Source of the DNA: an uncultured Opitutia bacterium
Lineage (GTDB): Bacteria; Verrucomicrobiota; Verrucomicrobiia; Opitutales; Opitutaceae
Length of the DNA stretch: 14,119 nt
Assembly (NCBI GenBank): GCA_937952235.1
Contig: CALFZM010000316.1
Coordinates: 1-14,119 of the forward strand
Direction of reading: 5' to 3'
The notes under the pieces are model-generated. The model was not told the DNA's origin, did no database searches, and saw only the letters and a list, made by a program, of their open reading frames with translations. Each line of letters starts with the position of its first letter. Within the stretch, counting starts at the first letter, position 1. This document shows, one piece after another, positions 5,693 to 12,497 of the stretch. The position numbers and the translations under genes were made by a program.

Positions 5693-6508
5693 TCACTTGA
5701 TGATGATCGGCTGGGCGTTGGCGGCGCCTTTTTCCTTTTCGACGAGTGCCTTCGGCATGGCGTCCATGAGCTGGATGATCCGCTCCGGATGGGTGGGGTG
5801 GGTCGAGAGGAAGGCGGGTTGCACCGGGTCGTTGGCGGAGGCGGCCTCGAGATTCTCCAGCACCCGCACGGCGGCCTGCGGATCGTAGCCCGCGCGCGCC
5901 ATGTACATGAGGCCGATGTAGTCCGCCTCCTTTTCCTTGGCGCGGTCGAAGGCAAAGCCCGAGATGCCCGTCGTCAGGCCGTAGACCTGGCTGAGCGCGC
6001 TGACCGTGAGGCCCGACGCCCCGCCCGCGAGGCCGCCGAGCGTGCCGACGGTGCCGACCGTATCCACGGCCAGTTCGCGCGAGAGTTTTTCGTGCACGTG
6101 CTTGGCGGTGACGTGGGCGATTTCGTGCGCGATCACCGAGGCGAGTTCGTCGTCGGTCCGGGCAATCTTGAAAAGCCCGGTAAAAACGCCGACCTTCCCG
6201 CCCGCCATCGCGAAGGCATTGATCTGGGGCACGTCGAACACGACGAATTCCCAGTCGGCGTCAGGCATGTCCCAGAAGACGACTTTCGAGATCCGGTCGC
6301 CGACCCGCTGGAGCTGCTCGATGCGATCCTTGTCCCGCGAGACGCGGTACCGCTTCTTCATGTCGTCGAACATGGCGATGCTCATTTTCGTTACCTCCTT
6401 GTCGTCGACGAGATTCATCGCCCGCCGGCCGGTGACGGGGACCTGATAGCAGCCGGCCAGAAGCAGGGCCGCGAGGAGGGAAAGCGCGAGGCGAGGGTGC
6501 GGATTCAT
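5693..6508 (-). CDS. M48-family zinc metalloprotease, lipoprotein
   Basis: A 271-residue periplasmic lipoprotein. The signal peptide ends in the lipobox LLAGC with Cys20 as the acylation site; residues after it (YQ) do not suggest retention by an Asp+2 signal. The M48 catalytic domain contains INAFAMAGGKVGVFTGLF (96-113), the zinc motif HEIAH at 128-132, and the third ligand Glu194 in KEKEADYIGL. The closing LSTHPTHPERI motif (about 235-245) is typical of the M48 subgroup that includes LoiP and BepA-like quality-control proteases, which degrade damaged outer-membrane proteins in Proteobacteria. That role is inferred here. The start ATG 6508 is the only one giving the signal peptide; its leader is CTCTCCCCTCC-type without a Shine-Dalgarno sequence. 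Confidence 0.93.
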   Translation of the reverse strand: MNPHPRLALSLLAALLLAGCYQVPVTGRRAMNLVDDKEVTKMSIAMFDDMKKRYRVSRDKDRIEQLQRVGDRISKVVFWDMPDADWEFVVFDVPQINAFAMAGGKVGVFTGLFKIARTDDELASVIAHEIAHVTAKHVHEKLSRELAVDTVGTVGTLGGLAGGASGLTVSALSQVYGLTTGISGFAFDRAKEKEADYIGLMYMARAGYDPQAAVRVLENLEAASANDPVQPAFLSTHPTHPERIIQLMDAMPKALVEKEKGAANAQPIIIK

Positions 6509-6544
6509 GGCAGGAAGTCGGAGGGGAGAGCGACCGCGCCCAAA

Positions 6545-6572
6545 CCCATACGAGGGACGTTTCGCATGGCAA
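6545..6572 (-). promoter_or_regulatory. Candidate promoter of the M48 gene
   Basis: On the minus strand TTGCCA (complement of 6567-6572) and TATGGG (complement of 6545-6550) are separated by 16 bp. The -35 box matches 5 of 6 consensus bases, the -10 box only 3 of 6. Transcription would start about 30 bases before ATG 6508. Eye-read only. Confidence 0.3.
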
Positions 6573-6638
6573 GTGCCGGCGGCGTTGCGACCATTCCGTT
6601 ACCAAAAAGGTCCGGCATTTACGCGATGCCCTTTGCAT

Positions 6639-6656
6639 TTTGGCACAAGTCCCGCA
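6639..6656 (+). promoter_or_regulatory. Weak candidate sigma-54-type (-24/-12) promoter for the envelope operon
   Basis: TTTGGCAC (6639-6646) matches the -24 element, and GC at 6654-6655 is correctly placed with exactly 10 bases between GG and GC. The -12 element reads CCGC rather than TTGC. Transcription would start around 6667, just before the inverted repeat at 6671. No adjacent enhancer-binding protein gene is visible, so this is weak. Confidence 0.22.
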
Positions 6657-6670
6657 TTGTCGAACCGAAC

Positions 6671-6694
6671 TTCAGAACACCCCTGTTCTGAACA
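6671..6694. promoter_or_regulatory. Perfect inverted repeat with a third overlapping half-site, operator-like
   Basis: TTCAGAACA (6671-6679) and TGTTCTGAA (6684-6692) form a perfect 9-bp inverted repeat around CCCC. The right half also begins a second palindrome, TGTTCTGAACA (6684-6694). So three GAACA/TGTTC half-sites lie side by side. It is about 94 bp upstream of the TPR gene start and could be a protein-binding site or an mRNA hairpin. No other notable structure was seen in the 279-bp gap 6509-6787 apart from the candidate promoters. Confidence 0.45.
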
Positions 6695-6787
6695 TTCGCC
6701 CGATCAGTTTCGTCTAACTCGATCCGGACTGGCACGTCCTTCCGCACCGTCCTTCGGAGCTCCACCACCACCCTCGCACCCTTTGCC

Positions 6788-8494
6788 ATGGCTGAGGAAC
6801 ACGACTCCAATTCCGCCAAGAAACGCCGCATCATTCACTGGAATCCCGACGCCGGGCGGGAACAGGAGAGCAGGCGCTGGACGTGGCAGCGCATCCTCCT
6901 CTGGAGCGTGGGCGGCTTCTTCGGTCTGCTGCTCGCGGCGGGCGTGGTGATTCGTGGCCTGAAGCTCGTCCTGGGGCCCGACCTTTTCAGTTCCAAGCCG
7001 GCGGTGGTGGCCGATGCGCCAAGCGTGGAGGACGCGAGCTCGGCCTTCGTCAGCCGGGCCAAGGCGGAGCAGATGTACGAGCTGGCTTCGAAGTCACTGC
7101 GCGAGTTGCGGCGCGTCCCGGTGGATCATCCGGTTCAATTGCAGCAGATGGTTCTCATGGAGAAGTCGCTGAACGAGGGCGAAGTGCTGTTGGGCAAGCA
7201 CGAGTTCGCGCGCGCCTTTGCCGTGTTCGACGCGCTGAAGCGCGACACGGATGCCTTCAGCAACAACGTCAAGATCAAGGGCGAGGCGAAGCAGGGGTAC
7301 GACAAGATCCTGCTTCGAATCAAGGATCTCGAGCTCGCGCGTTCACTTGCGCCCGGCCTGCTGGAGTCGGCCTTCGAGTCGGCCGGGACCGGCCGCCAGT
7401 TGCTCAACGACGGCAATTTCACCGGCGCGAAGCGGGCCTTCGACGAAGGCGAAGCGGAGTTGAAGAAGGCCGAGCAGGTGCTCGCCAACCACGTGAAGGA
7501 AAATCTGCTCAACGGGCAGCGGGCGCTGGCGAAGGGCGAAAAAGAGGAGGCGCGGAAGGCGTTCCAGGCGGCGCTGGAGAAGTCGCCGGGCAACGAAGCC
7601 GCGACCCAGGGCCTCAAGCGCGCGGAGAACATCGACCGCGTTTACGCGCTGCTGCAGCAGGGCCAGAACCTGGAGAAGGAGGCGCGGTACGCCGAGGCGG
7701 CCGAGTCCTACAAGAAGGCGTTTGCCCTCGATGCGTTTTCCGCCGCCGCGCAGGAGGGCCAGTCGCGCGCCACCCGGCTGGAGAAGGAGACCAAGTTTAC
7801 CGCCGCCAAGACCGCCGCCGACGCCGCGGTCAAGGCGCGCGACTGGAACAAGGCGATCGCCGAGTATCAGGCGGCGCTCAAGGTTTATCCCAACAAGACC
7901 GACGTGCAGGCATTGCTGAAAAGCGCGCGCGAGAGTGCTCACAAGGACGCGGTGCAAAAGTCGCTCGCGAAGGCTTTCGAGTTCGAGAAATCGTACCAGT
8001 GGAGCGAGGCGTATACCGGTTATGCCGACACGCTCGCGCTCGAGCCCGAGCACCCGGAGGCGAAGGAGGGTTATATCCGCGCGGGCACGGTGATCCGGGC
8101 CCTGCTGCAATACGAACGCTACATCGAGGCCGCCGAGGTCCTCGCCAACAAGGCCGAGTTTCAGGCGGCCATCCGGCGCTTCAACGAGGCGATGGCGGTC
8201 AAGCCTTCCTACCTGGTCAACAGCGACCGCGTGCAGCAACTGCACCAGCTCCTGATGGCGCAAAACCAGCCGGTCGAGGTGACATTCCGCTCCGACGGCA
8301 ACACCTGGGTCTCGATCCAGAATTTCCGCGCGCCCGAGAAATTCGAATCCTCGGTCATCAAGATGCTCCCCGGCGATTATGCCGTGATTGGCCGCCGCAA
8401 GGGTTATCGCGACGTCACGATGCTGCTCCAGGTCCGCAACGGCACCACGCCACCCACGGTGACCGTGGCCTGCAATGTTTCCTCCGATCGTTAG
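6788..8494 (+). CDS. Membrane-anchored TPR protein with C-terminal PEGA-like domain
   Basis: A 568-residue protein. A charged cytoplasmic head (1-33) precedes one transmembrane helix (about 35-56, RILLWSVGGFFGLLLAAGVV) with no cleavage signal, so most of the chain lies outside the inner membrane. Residues 90-480 are helical with recurrent TPR-type signatures, for example KGEKEEARKAFQAALEKSPGN, RYAEAAESYKKAFALD, DWNKAIAEYQAALKVYPN and YQWSEAYTGYADTLALEPEH. Residues 495-568 form a beta-rich PEGA-like domain (PVEVTFRSDGNTWVSI ... LPGDYAVIGRRKGYRDV). PEGA domains are thought to bind surface or envelope components; TPRs bind proteins. It is the first gene of a four-gene operon and probably scaffolds the secreted products that follow. 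ATG 6788 follows a CCACCACCCTCGCACCC leader without Shine-Dalgarno. Confidence 0.88.
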   Translation: MAEEHDSNSAKKRRIIHWNPDAGREQESRRWTWQRILLWSVGGFFGLLLAAGVVIRGLKLVLGPDLFSSKPAVVADAPSVEDASSAFVSRAKAEQMYELASKSLRELRRVPVDHPVQLQQMVLMEKSLNEGEVLLGKHEFARAFAVFDALKRDTDAFSNNVKIKGEAKQGYDKILLRIKDLELARSLAPGLLESAFESAGTGRQLLNDGNFTGAKRAFDEGEAELKKAEQVLANHVKENLLNGQRALAKGEKEEARKAFQAALEKSPGNEAATQGLKRAENIDRVYALLQQGQNLEKEARYAEAAESYKKAFALDAFSAAAQEGQSRATRLEKETKFTAAKTAADAAVKARDWNKAIAEYQAALKVYPNKTDVQALLKSARESAHKDAVQKSLAKAFEFEKSYQWSEAYTGYADTLALEPEHPEAKEGYIRAGTVIRALLQYERYIEAAEVLANKAEFQAAIRRFNEAMAVKPSYLVNSDRVQQLHQLLMAQNQPVEVTFRSDGNTWVSIQNFRAPEKFESSVIKMLPGDYAVIGRRKGYRDVTMLLQVRNGTTPPTVTVACNVSSDR

Positions 8495-8515
8495 CCCGAC
8501 GATCCTCCCTCCCGC

Positions 8516-9274
8516 ATGAACCCCTTCCGCGTCGTCCGTGGCGCCGGCGCTTTTTGCGTCGTCGTCCTTTCCTCCTCGCTGTGGTCCGCCGAAAGCTCGG
8601 CCTCCCGTCCCACCTCCACGGCCGCGCGTCCCGCGACGACCGCGACCAAGGGCGGTTCGGCCCGCGGCGTGTTGCCGGATCCCGTGCTGCTCGACGGTTC
8701 CGCCCATCCGGCGGAAAAGAAGTCGGAGTACGGCATGATTGGCGATTTCGAGCTGCCGGGCGATGAGAACGCCCGCAATGGCCGGGTGGGTGGGCCGCAG
8801 AATCCCAACCAAGGCCAGCAGAATCAGTCTCAGCAAGGCGGGGGCGGGATGCCGCTCGGCCTGCCGCAGGGTGGTGGCAGCGGACAGCAGCAGGCGCAGC
8901 AAGGACAGGCGCCGCGGCCGGGCGGCGGCCAGGCTGCCCCCGGGCAGGAGAATCCCAACGCCGCAGGCCAGCAGATCGCCGGCGCGGGCGATCCCAATGC
9001 CAAGGCCGAGGGCCGGCAGGTGGCCCAGCTCGGCGGTGAAGGCGGCCCGGAGCAGGGCGCTATGGCCGGCGAGCGTCCTCCGCCCGTCGCTATCGGCGAC
9101 TCGGCGATGCGGATTCAGACCCAGGCAAATTCTCCCGCCGTCGTGGGCAGCCAGCAGGCCGCGCCCAACACGCAGCAGCACGAAAAGGGCACCGGCTCCG
9201 GCGGCAAGGGACCGACCGCGCCCGGCGGAACGAACCGCGTGGAAAAGGGTCGGGCCATTCCGGCCGGCCTCTGA
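8516..9274 (+). CDS. Secreted low-complexity Gln/Gly/Pro-rich protein, function unknown
   Basis: I do not recognise this 252-residue protein. A signal peptide covers about 1-25 (MNPFRVVRGAGAFCVVVLSS..WSA). A short ordered-looking segment at about 52-83 includes VLPDPVLLDGS and KKSEYGMIGDFELPGDE. The remainder is predicted disordered, rich in G, Q, N, P and A (runs such as GQQQAQQGQAPRPGGGQ), with no membrane anchor or sorting tail. It starts 21 bp after the TPR gene and ends 21 bp before the TSP3 gene, so it is co-transcribed and presumably exported to the same place. Codon use and third-position GC are like the neighbours and the frame is intact across the low-complexity region, so it is a real gene. 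ATG 8516 follows CCTCCCTCCCGC. Confidence 0.75.
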   Translation: MNPFRVVRGAGAFCVVVLSSSLWSAESSASRPTSTAARPATTATKGGSARGVLPDPVLLDGSAHPAEKKSEYGMIGDFELPGDENARNGRVGGPQNPNQGQQNQSQQGGGGMPLGLPQGGGSGQQQAQQGQAPRPGGGQAAPGQENPNAAGQQIAGAGDPNAKAEGRQVAQLGGEGGPEQGAMAGERPPPVAIGDSAMRIQTQANSPAVVGSQQAAPNTQQHEKGTGSGGKGPTAPGGTNRVEKGRAIPAGL

Positions 9275-9295
9275 AGCCGTCGCGCTGCCCTTCCA

Positions 9296-10468
9296 GTGAA
9301 ATCCCTCCGCCTCCTTTTTGCCACGTGCCTGCTCGGCACGCTCGCTCCGCTCGCCTCGGCGGTGACGATGATCTTCCCGGCCGATGCGATCGACGACCTG
9401 TGGACGCTGCCCGCGGATGAGTTCAAGCAGAAATACGCCGGCATCAATGTCACCGGCCTGGGGCCCAGCGACGAAGGCTGGTACGTGCGCTACCGGCACG
9501 AGAACCTGACGTACCTTTTCGGTCCGCTCGCCGAACGCGAGGATGCGCGGAAGCGCAAGTGGGACATGGAGACGGTGCGGGACGCGGCGATCCGCAACCG
9601 GGCTTCGCTCGCCAGCAGCCAGGTCGATTTCGTTCGCTTCACGTTCTCCGGTGTCTTCGGGCGCCGCGGCGAAGGCGGGGGCGGCGGGACGGGCGATCTG
9701 AAGCGCGTCTCGACGGACGGCCGGAGCGGCCCCGACGGCGATCTGGACGGGGATGGGATTCCCAACGCGCAGGACGAGGACATGGACGGCGATGGCATCC
9801 CCAACGGGCAGGATCCCGACGCGGACGGCGACGGCGTGCCCAACGGTCAGGACGACTATTCGTTCGGTTCCGATCCCAACGGAGCGGCTGGCGATGGCCG
9901 CACCGGGCCGGAAGGCGACCTCGATGGCGACGGCGTGCCCAACGGGCGGGACGGCGACATGGATGGCGACGGCATTCCCAACGACCAGGATCCCGACGTC
10001 GATGGCGATGGCGTGCCCAACGCCCAGGATGACTATCCTTACGGTGCGGGTCCGCCCGGCAGCGGAGCGGGCGGGGCTGGCACCGTCGCCGGACGCGAGG
10101 GCCAGCCGGGATCGCGTTCCGGCGGACAAGGGCAGGGACAGGGACAGGAAGCCGGGCAGGGCGGTGAAAGCGGCTCGGGCCAGGAGGCGGGCGCGGCCGG
10201 TTCCCAGGGGCAGCGTCAGGTCGCCGGCATGCAGCAGCGCGGCAACCGTTCCGGTCAACAGGGTGGCCAATCCGGGCAGCAGGCCGGCCAGTCCGGTCAG
10301 CAAGGCGGCCAGCAGGGCCAGCAAGGCCAGCAGAGCAATTCCGCGGGCGGCTCCTCCGGGTCCGGGCAGGGCTCGCCTGGCCAGCCCGGCATGCCCTCCA
10401 ATGGCGGGAGCAGCGGAAACCCGCTCGATGTGGTCGTGGGCCTGCTGCGTGCAATTCTCGGTATCTGA
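9296..10468 (+). CDS. Secreted protein with thrombospondin type-3 calcium repeats and Gln/Gly-rich tail
   Basis: A 390-residue exported protein starting at GTG 9296, which directly gives a signal peptide (about 1-22, ending LASA). Residues 23-122 are an ordered domain I do not recognise (IDDLWTLPADEFKQKYAGI ... FVRFTFSG). Residues 141-248 contain six Asp-rich repeats of the D-x-DGDG(I/V)PN-xxD kind, the thrombospondin type-3 calcium-binding motif, arranged as two blocks of three offset by 59 residues. Residues 250-372 are a G/Q/S-rich disordered tail, similar in composition to the preceding gene's product. The end (DVVVGLLRAILGI) is hydrophobic. Calcium would stiffen the Asp-rich rod; a structural or adhesive surface role is inferred. 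It is third in the operon and overlaps the next gene. Confidence 0.85.
   Translation: MKSLRLLFATCLLGTLAPLASAVTMIFPADAIDDLWTLPADEFKQKYAGINVTGLGPSDEGWYVRYRHENLTYLFGPLAEREDARKRKWDMETVRDAAIRNRASLASSQVDFVRFTFSGVFGRRGEGGGGGTGDLKRVSTDGRSGPDGDLDGDGIPNAQDEDMDGDGIPNGQDPDADGDGVPNGQDDYSFGSDPNGAAGDGRTGPEGDLDGDGVPNGRDGDMDGDGIPNDQDPDVDGDGVPNAQDDYPYGAGPPGSGAGGAGTVAGREGQPGSRSGGQGQGQGQEAGQGGESGSGQEAGAAGSQGQRQVAGMQQRGNRSGQQGGQSGQQAGQSGQQGGQQGQQGQQSNSAGGSSGSGQGSPGQPGMPSNGGSSGNPLDVVVGLLRAILGI
9716..10040 (+). repeat. Internal duplication encoding two three-repeat TSP3 blocks
   Basis: The segment encoding DGRSGPDGDLDGDG (from 9716) recurs 177 bp later as DGRTGPEGDLDGDG (from 9893), each block followed by two more calcium repeats and a QDDY(S/P)(F/Y)G end. 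The nucleotide copies have diverged, so this is an older in-frame duplication. Confidence 0.75.
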
Positions 10469-11807
10469 GTTCGGGTGGAGAAGGCCGGGACGCCCGCGCG
10501 CGCGTCGTTCCGCCTGCTGGATCGTGCTGCTCGCGTGCGTGACGGCCGTTCGGTTGCCCGCCGAGGGCGCTGCGGCGGTGCAGGCGCTGCAGCTGGCGCG
10601 CGCCGCGGCGGGGCACATGGAGGCGGGCGAGCCCGCGGCGGCCGTCGAAAAATTGCAGGCCGCGAGCGCCCTCCGCCCGGATTTCGCCTCCCTCGCGCTC
10701 GAGCTCGCCACGGCGCAGGCCGCCGCGGGAGCGGCGGACGATGCGCTGCGGAGCCTGGAGCAGTATGCCGCCTTCGGCCTCTACGCCCCGGTCGAGCGTT
10801 TGCCCGCATTTGCCCCGCTGCGCGCGCGGTCCGAGTTCCAGGGGCTCGTCAAGCGCATCGCGGCCAACCAGCATGCCAAGGGCGGCGGGGAGATCGCGTT
10901 CTCCCTGCGGGACGTCACAGGTTTGATCGAGGGCATCGCGTGGCGCGAGCAGACGGGGGAGTTCCTCTTCGGCGACGTCCAGGCGCGGACCATCTGGGTG
11001 CGGGCCAAGGATGGCGCACTGCGGCGCCTGCTGCCCGAGGCCGCGGAACTATGGGGCGTCTTCGGCCTGGCGATCGATGAAACCTCCGGCACGATCTGGG
11101 CCGCGACCAGCGCGGTGCCGGAAATGAGCGGGTTCGAACCCGACCTGGCCGGTGCCGCCGCCGTCGCCGAGATCGATCTCGCGTCGGGCACGCTGCGCCG
11201 GGTGATCGCCGTGCCGCGTCGCCCCGGATCGGACGCCAGCCACCGCCTGACGGATATCGCGCTCGGTCCCGACGGGACCGTGTGGGTCGCCGACGGAGGC
11301 ATGCCGCAGTTGTGGCGGCTGCCGCCCGGCGCCGCCGCGCTCGAAGCATTGCCCGAGAGTTCGGAATACTTCGCGCTGCAGGGCGTCGCGGTGCTGCCTT
11401 CCGGCACCGTCCTGGTTGCCGATCAGATCAACGGCCTCGTGCGCGTCGGTGCTGCGCGCGGCGACGCCCGCGGGCTGCCGGCACCGCCCGCCACGACGCT
11501 CGGAGACATCACGAGCCTCACGCTCGCTCCCGACGGGAGGGTGCTCGCCTTGCAGACGGGCGTGCGACCCAACCGGCTGCTGCGGGTGGAACTCGAGGGC
11601 GACGGCGAGGCGATCGCGCGCGTCGAGGTGCTGGAATCAGGCCACATCGCCATGGGGGCGCCCTCACAGGGCTGCATCGGTGCCGGCGGACACTACCACT
11701 TCATCGGGCACGCGGGGTGGTCGCGCTTCTCGGCGGGGGATGGCCGCCCGTCGGCACCGCGGCAGGTTCCCGTGTTTCGCACGACGCTGACGCCAGCCCG
11801 GCGTTGA
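10428..11807 (+). CDS. Exported TPR plus SMP-30/NHL-type beta-propeller protein
   Basis: About 459 residues from ATG 10428, which overlaps the preceding gene by 41 bases in another frame; GTG 10449 is an alternative. The N-terminus has an Arg-rich stretch (RRPGRPRARR) then a hydrophobic segment (ACWIVLLACVTAV) suitable as an export signal. Residues about 50-130 are helical with TPR character (GHMEAGEPAAAVEKLQAASALRPD). From about 150 to the end is a six-bladed-type propeller of the SMP-30/gluconolactonase or NHL kind: IEGIAWREQTGEFLFGD, LWGVFGLAIDETSGTIWAA, LTDIALGPDGTVWVAD, LQGVAVLPSGTVLVAD, ITSLTLAPDGRVLAL. Such domains are either lactonases or binding platforms; the enzyme's metal residues are not certain here. 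It is the last gene of the operon. Confidence 0.82.
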   Translation: MWSWACCVQFSVSEFGWRRPGRPRARRSACWIVLLACVTAVRLPAEGAAAVQALQLARAAAGHMEAGEPAAAVEKLQAASALRPDFASLALELATAQAAAGAADDALRSLEQYAAFGLYAPVERLPAFAPLRARSEFQGLVKRIAANQHAKGGGEIAFSLRDVTGLIEGIAWREQTGEFLFGDVQARTIWVRAKDGALRRLLPEAAELWGVFGLAIDETSGTIWAATSAVPEMSGFEPDLAGAAAVAEIDLASGTLRRVIAVPRRPGSDASHRLTDIALGPDGTVWVADGGMPQLWRLPPGAAALEALPESSEYFALQGVAVLPSGTVLVADQINGLVRVGAARGDARGLPAPPATTLGDITSLTLAPDGRVLALQTGVRPNRLLRVELEGDGEAIARVEVLESGHIAMGAPSQGCIGAGGHYHFIGHAGWSRFSAGDGRPSAPRQVPVFRTTLTPARR

Positions 11808-11861
11808 GCGGAGCCAGGCCGTTGGCCGTCAAGTCACCCCCTTCATGGCCGCCGCCGGAAG

Positions 11862-11937
11862 GGTGGAGCAGCTTGTCCTCAAGCTGCTGCGGTCGGACTT
11901 GCCGAACGTCAGCCGCCTGGGGACAGGCGGCGCCACC
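11862..11937. repeat. Palindromic repeat doublet, copy 1 of 3
   Basis: A 76-bp unit with GGTGG/CCACC ends. Hairpin one: GCAGCTTG, loop TCCT, CAAGCTGC (11868-11887). Hairpin two: GCCGCCTG, loop GGGA, CAGGCGGC (11912-11931). Both match the family stem-loop in opposite orientations. Confidence 0.9.
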
Positions 11938-12071
11938 TTGAATCGCGCTCGAGCGTTGATGGAGCGGGGAGGCGAGCGCGCCGCGCAGGCATCCTGGACA
12001 TCCTGTTCATTCCGCCCGAAAAGAGCCTGGTCGGACGCAGATTCAGAACGCACGAGTGAGCTTGAGAGAAA

Positions 12072-12147
12072 GGTGGAGCAGCTTGTCCTCAAGCTGCTGC
12101 GGTCGGACTTGCCGAACGTCAGCCGCCTGGGGACAGGCGGCGCCACC
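12072..12147. repeat. Palindromic repeat doublet, copy 2 of 3
   Basis: Identical to the copy starting at 11862, with both hairpins and the GGTGG/CCACC ends. Confidence 0.9.
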
Positions 12148-12281
12148 TTGAATCGCGCTCGAGCGTTGATGGAGCGGGGAGGCGAGCGCGCCGCGCAGGC
12201 ATCCTGGACATCCTGTTCATTCCGCCCGAAAAGAGCCTGGTCGGACGCAGATTCAGAACGCACGAGTGAGCTTGAGAGAAA

Positions 12282-12357
12282 GGTGGAGCAGCTTGTCCTC
12301 AAGCTGCTGCGGTCGGACTTGCCGAACGTCAGCCGCCTGGGGACAGGCGGCGCCACC
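12282..12357. repeat. Palindromic repeat doublet, copy 3 of 3
   Basis: Identical to the preceding two copies over 76 bp; the similarity stops directly after the terminal CCACC, where sequence diverges. This marks the doublet boundary precisely. Confidence 0.9.
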
Positions 12358-12497
12358 CTGGCTGAAGTGCTCCAGGCGATCCGGCCTTGGGATGCGCGGC
12401 GGCGAGGTGGGTCGCAGTTTCGCCGCCGTGGCTGCGGCTGCGCGCAGCCCCGGGGGAGGGACAGGTCGGCGCCGGGCGGCAAGGCCCGCCGGCGGGA

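Larger units (their letters stand above)
11862..12281. repeat. Exact tandem duplication, 210-bp unit, two full copies
   Basis: Positions 11862-12071 and 12072-12281 appear identical base for base (76-bp doublet plus 134-bp spacer), and a third doublet follows at 12282-12357. Absence of differences indicates very recent duplication or ongoing homogenisation. The spacer contains ATCCTGGACATCCTG. It lies in the 690-bp gap 11808-12497 between convergent genes; 12358-12497 shows no further gene or clear terminator. Confidence 0.92.

Noticed and set aside
4678..5955. A minus-strand frame antisense to the YugP-like gene and reaching into the M48 gene in another frame
   Set aside because: Both true genes have zinc motifs and membrane or lipoprotein signals; this frame has none.
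6671..6694. LexA (SOS) box
   Set aside because: The verrucomicrobial LexA motif I know has TGTTC before GAACA with four bases between. Here the four-base spacer separates GAACA from TGTTC, the reverse order, and the TGTTC/GAACA pair has only one base between.
7343..10711. A very long minus-strand open frame of over 1100 codons
   Set aside because: It is the shadow of the TPR, Gln-rich and TSP3 genes in high-GC DNA; the plus-strand proteins have signal peptides, TPR, PEGA and TSP3 motifs, and it has none.
11862..12357. CRISPR-like array
   Set aside because: Repeats are 76 bp with strong hairpins and the two spacers are identical, unlike CRISPR; no cas genes are present.
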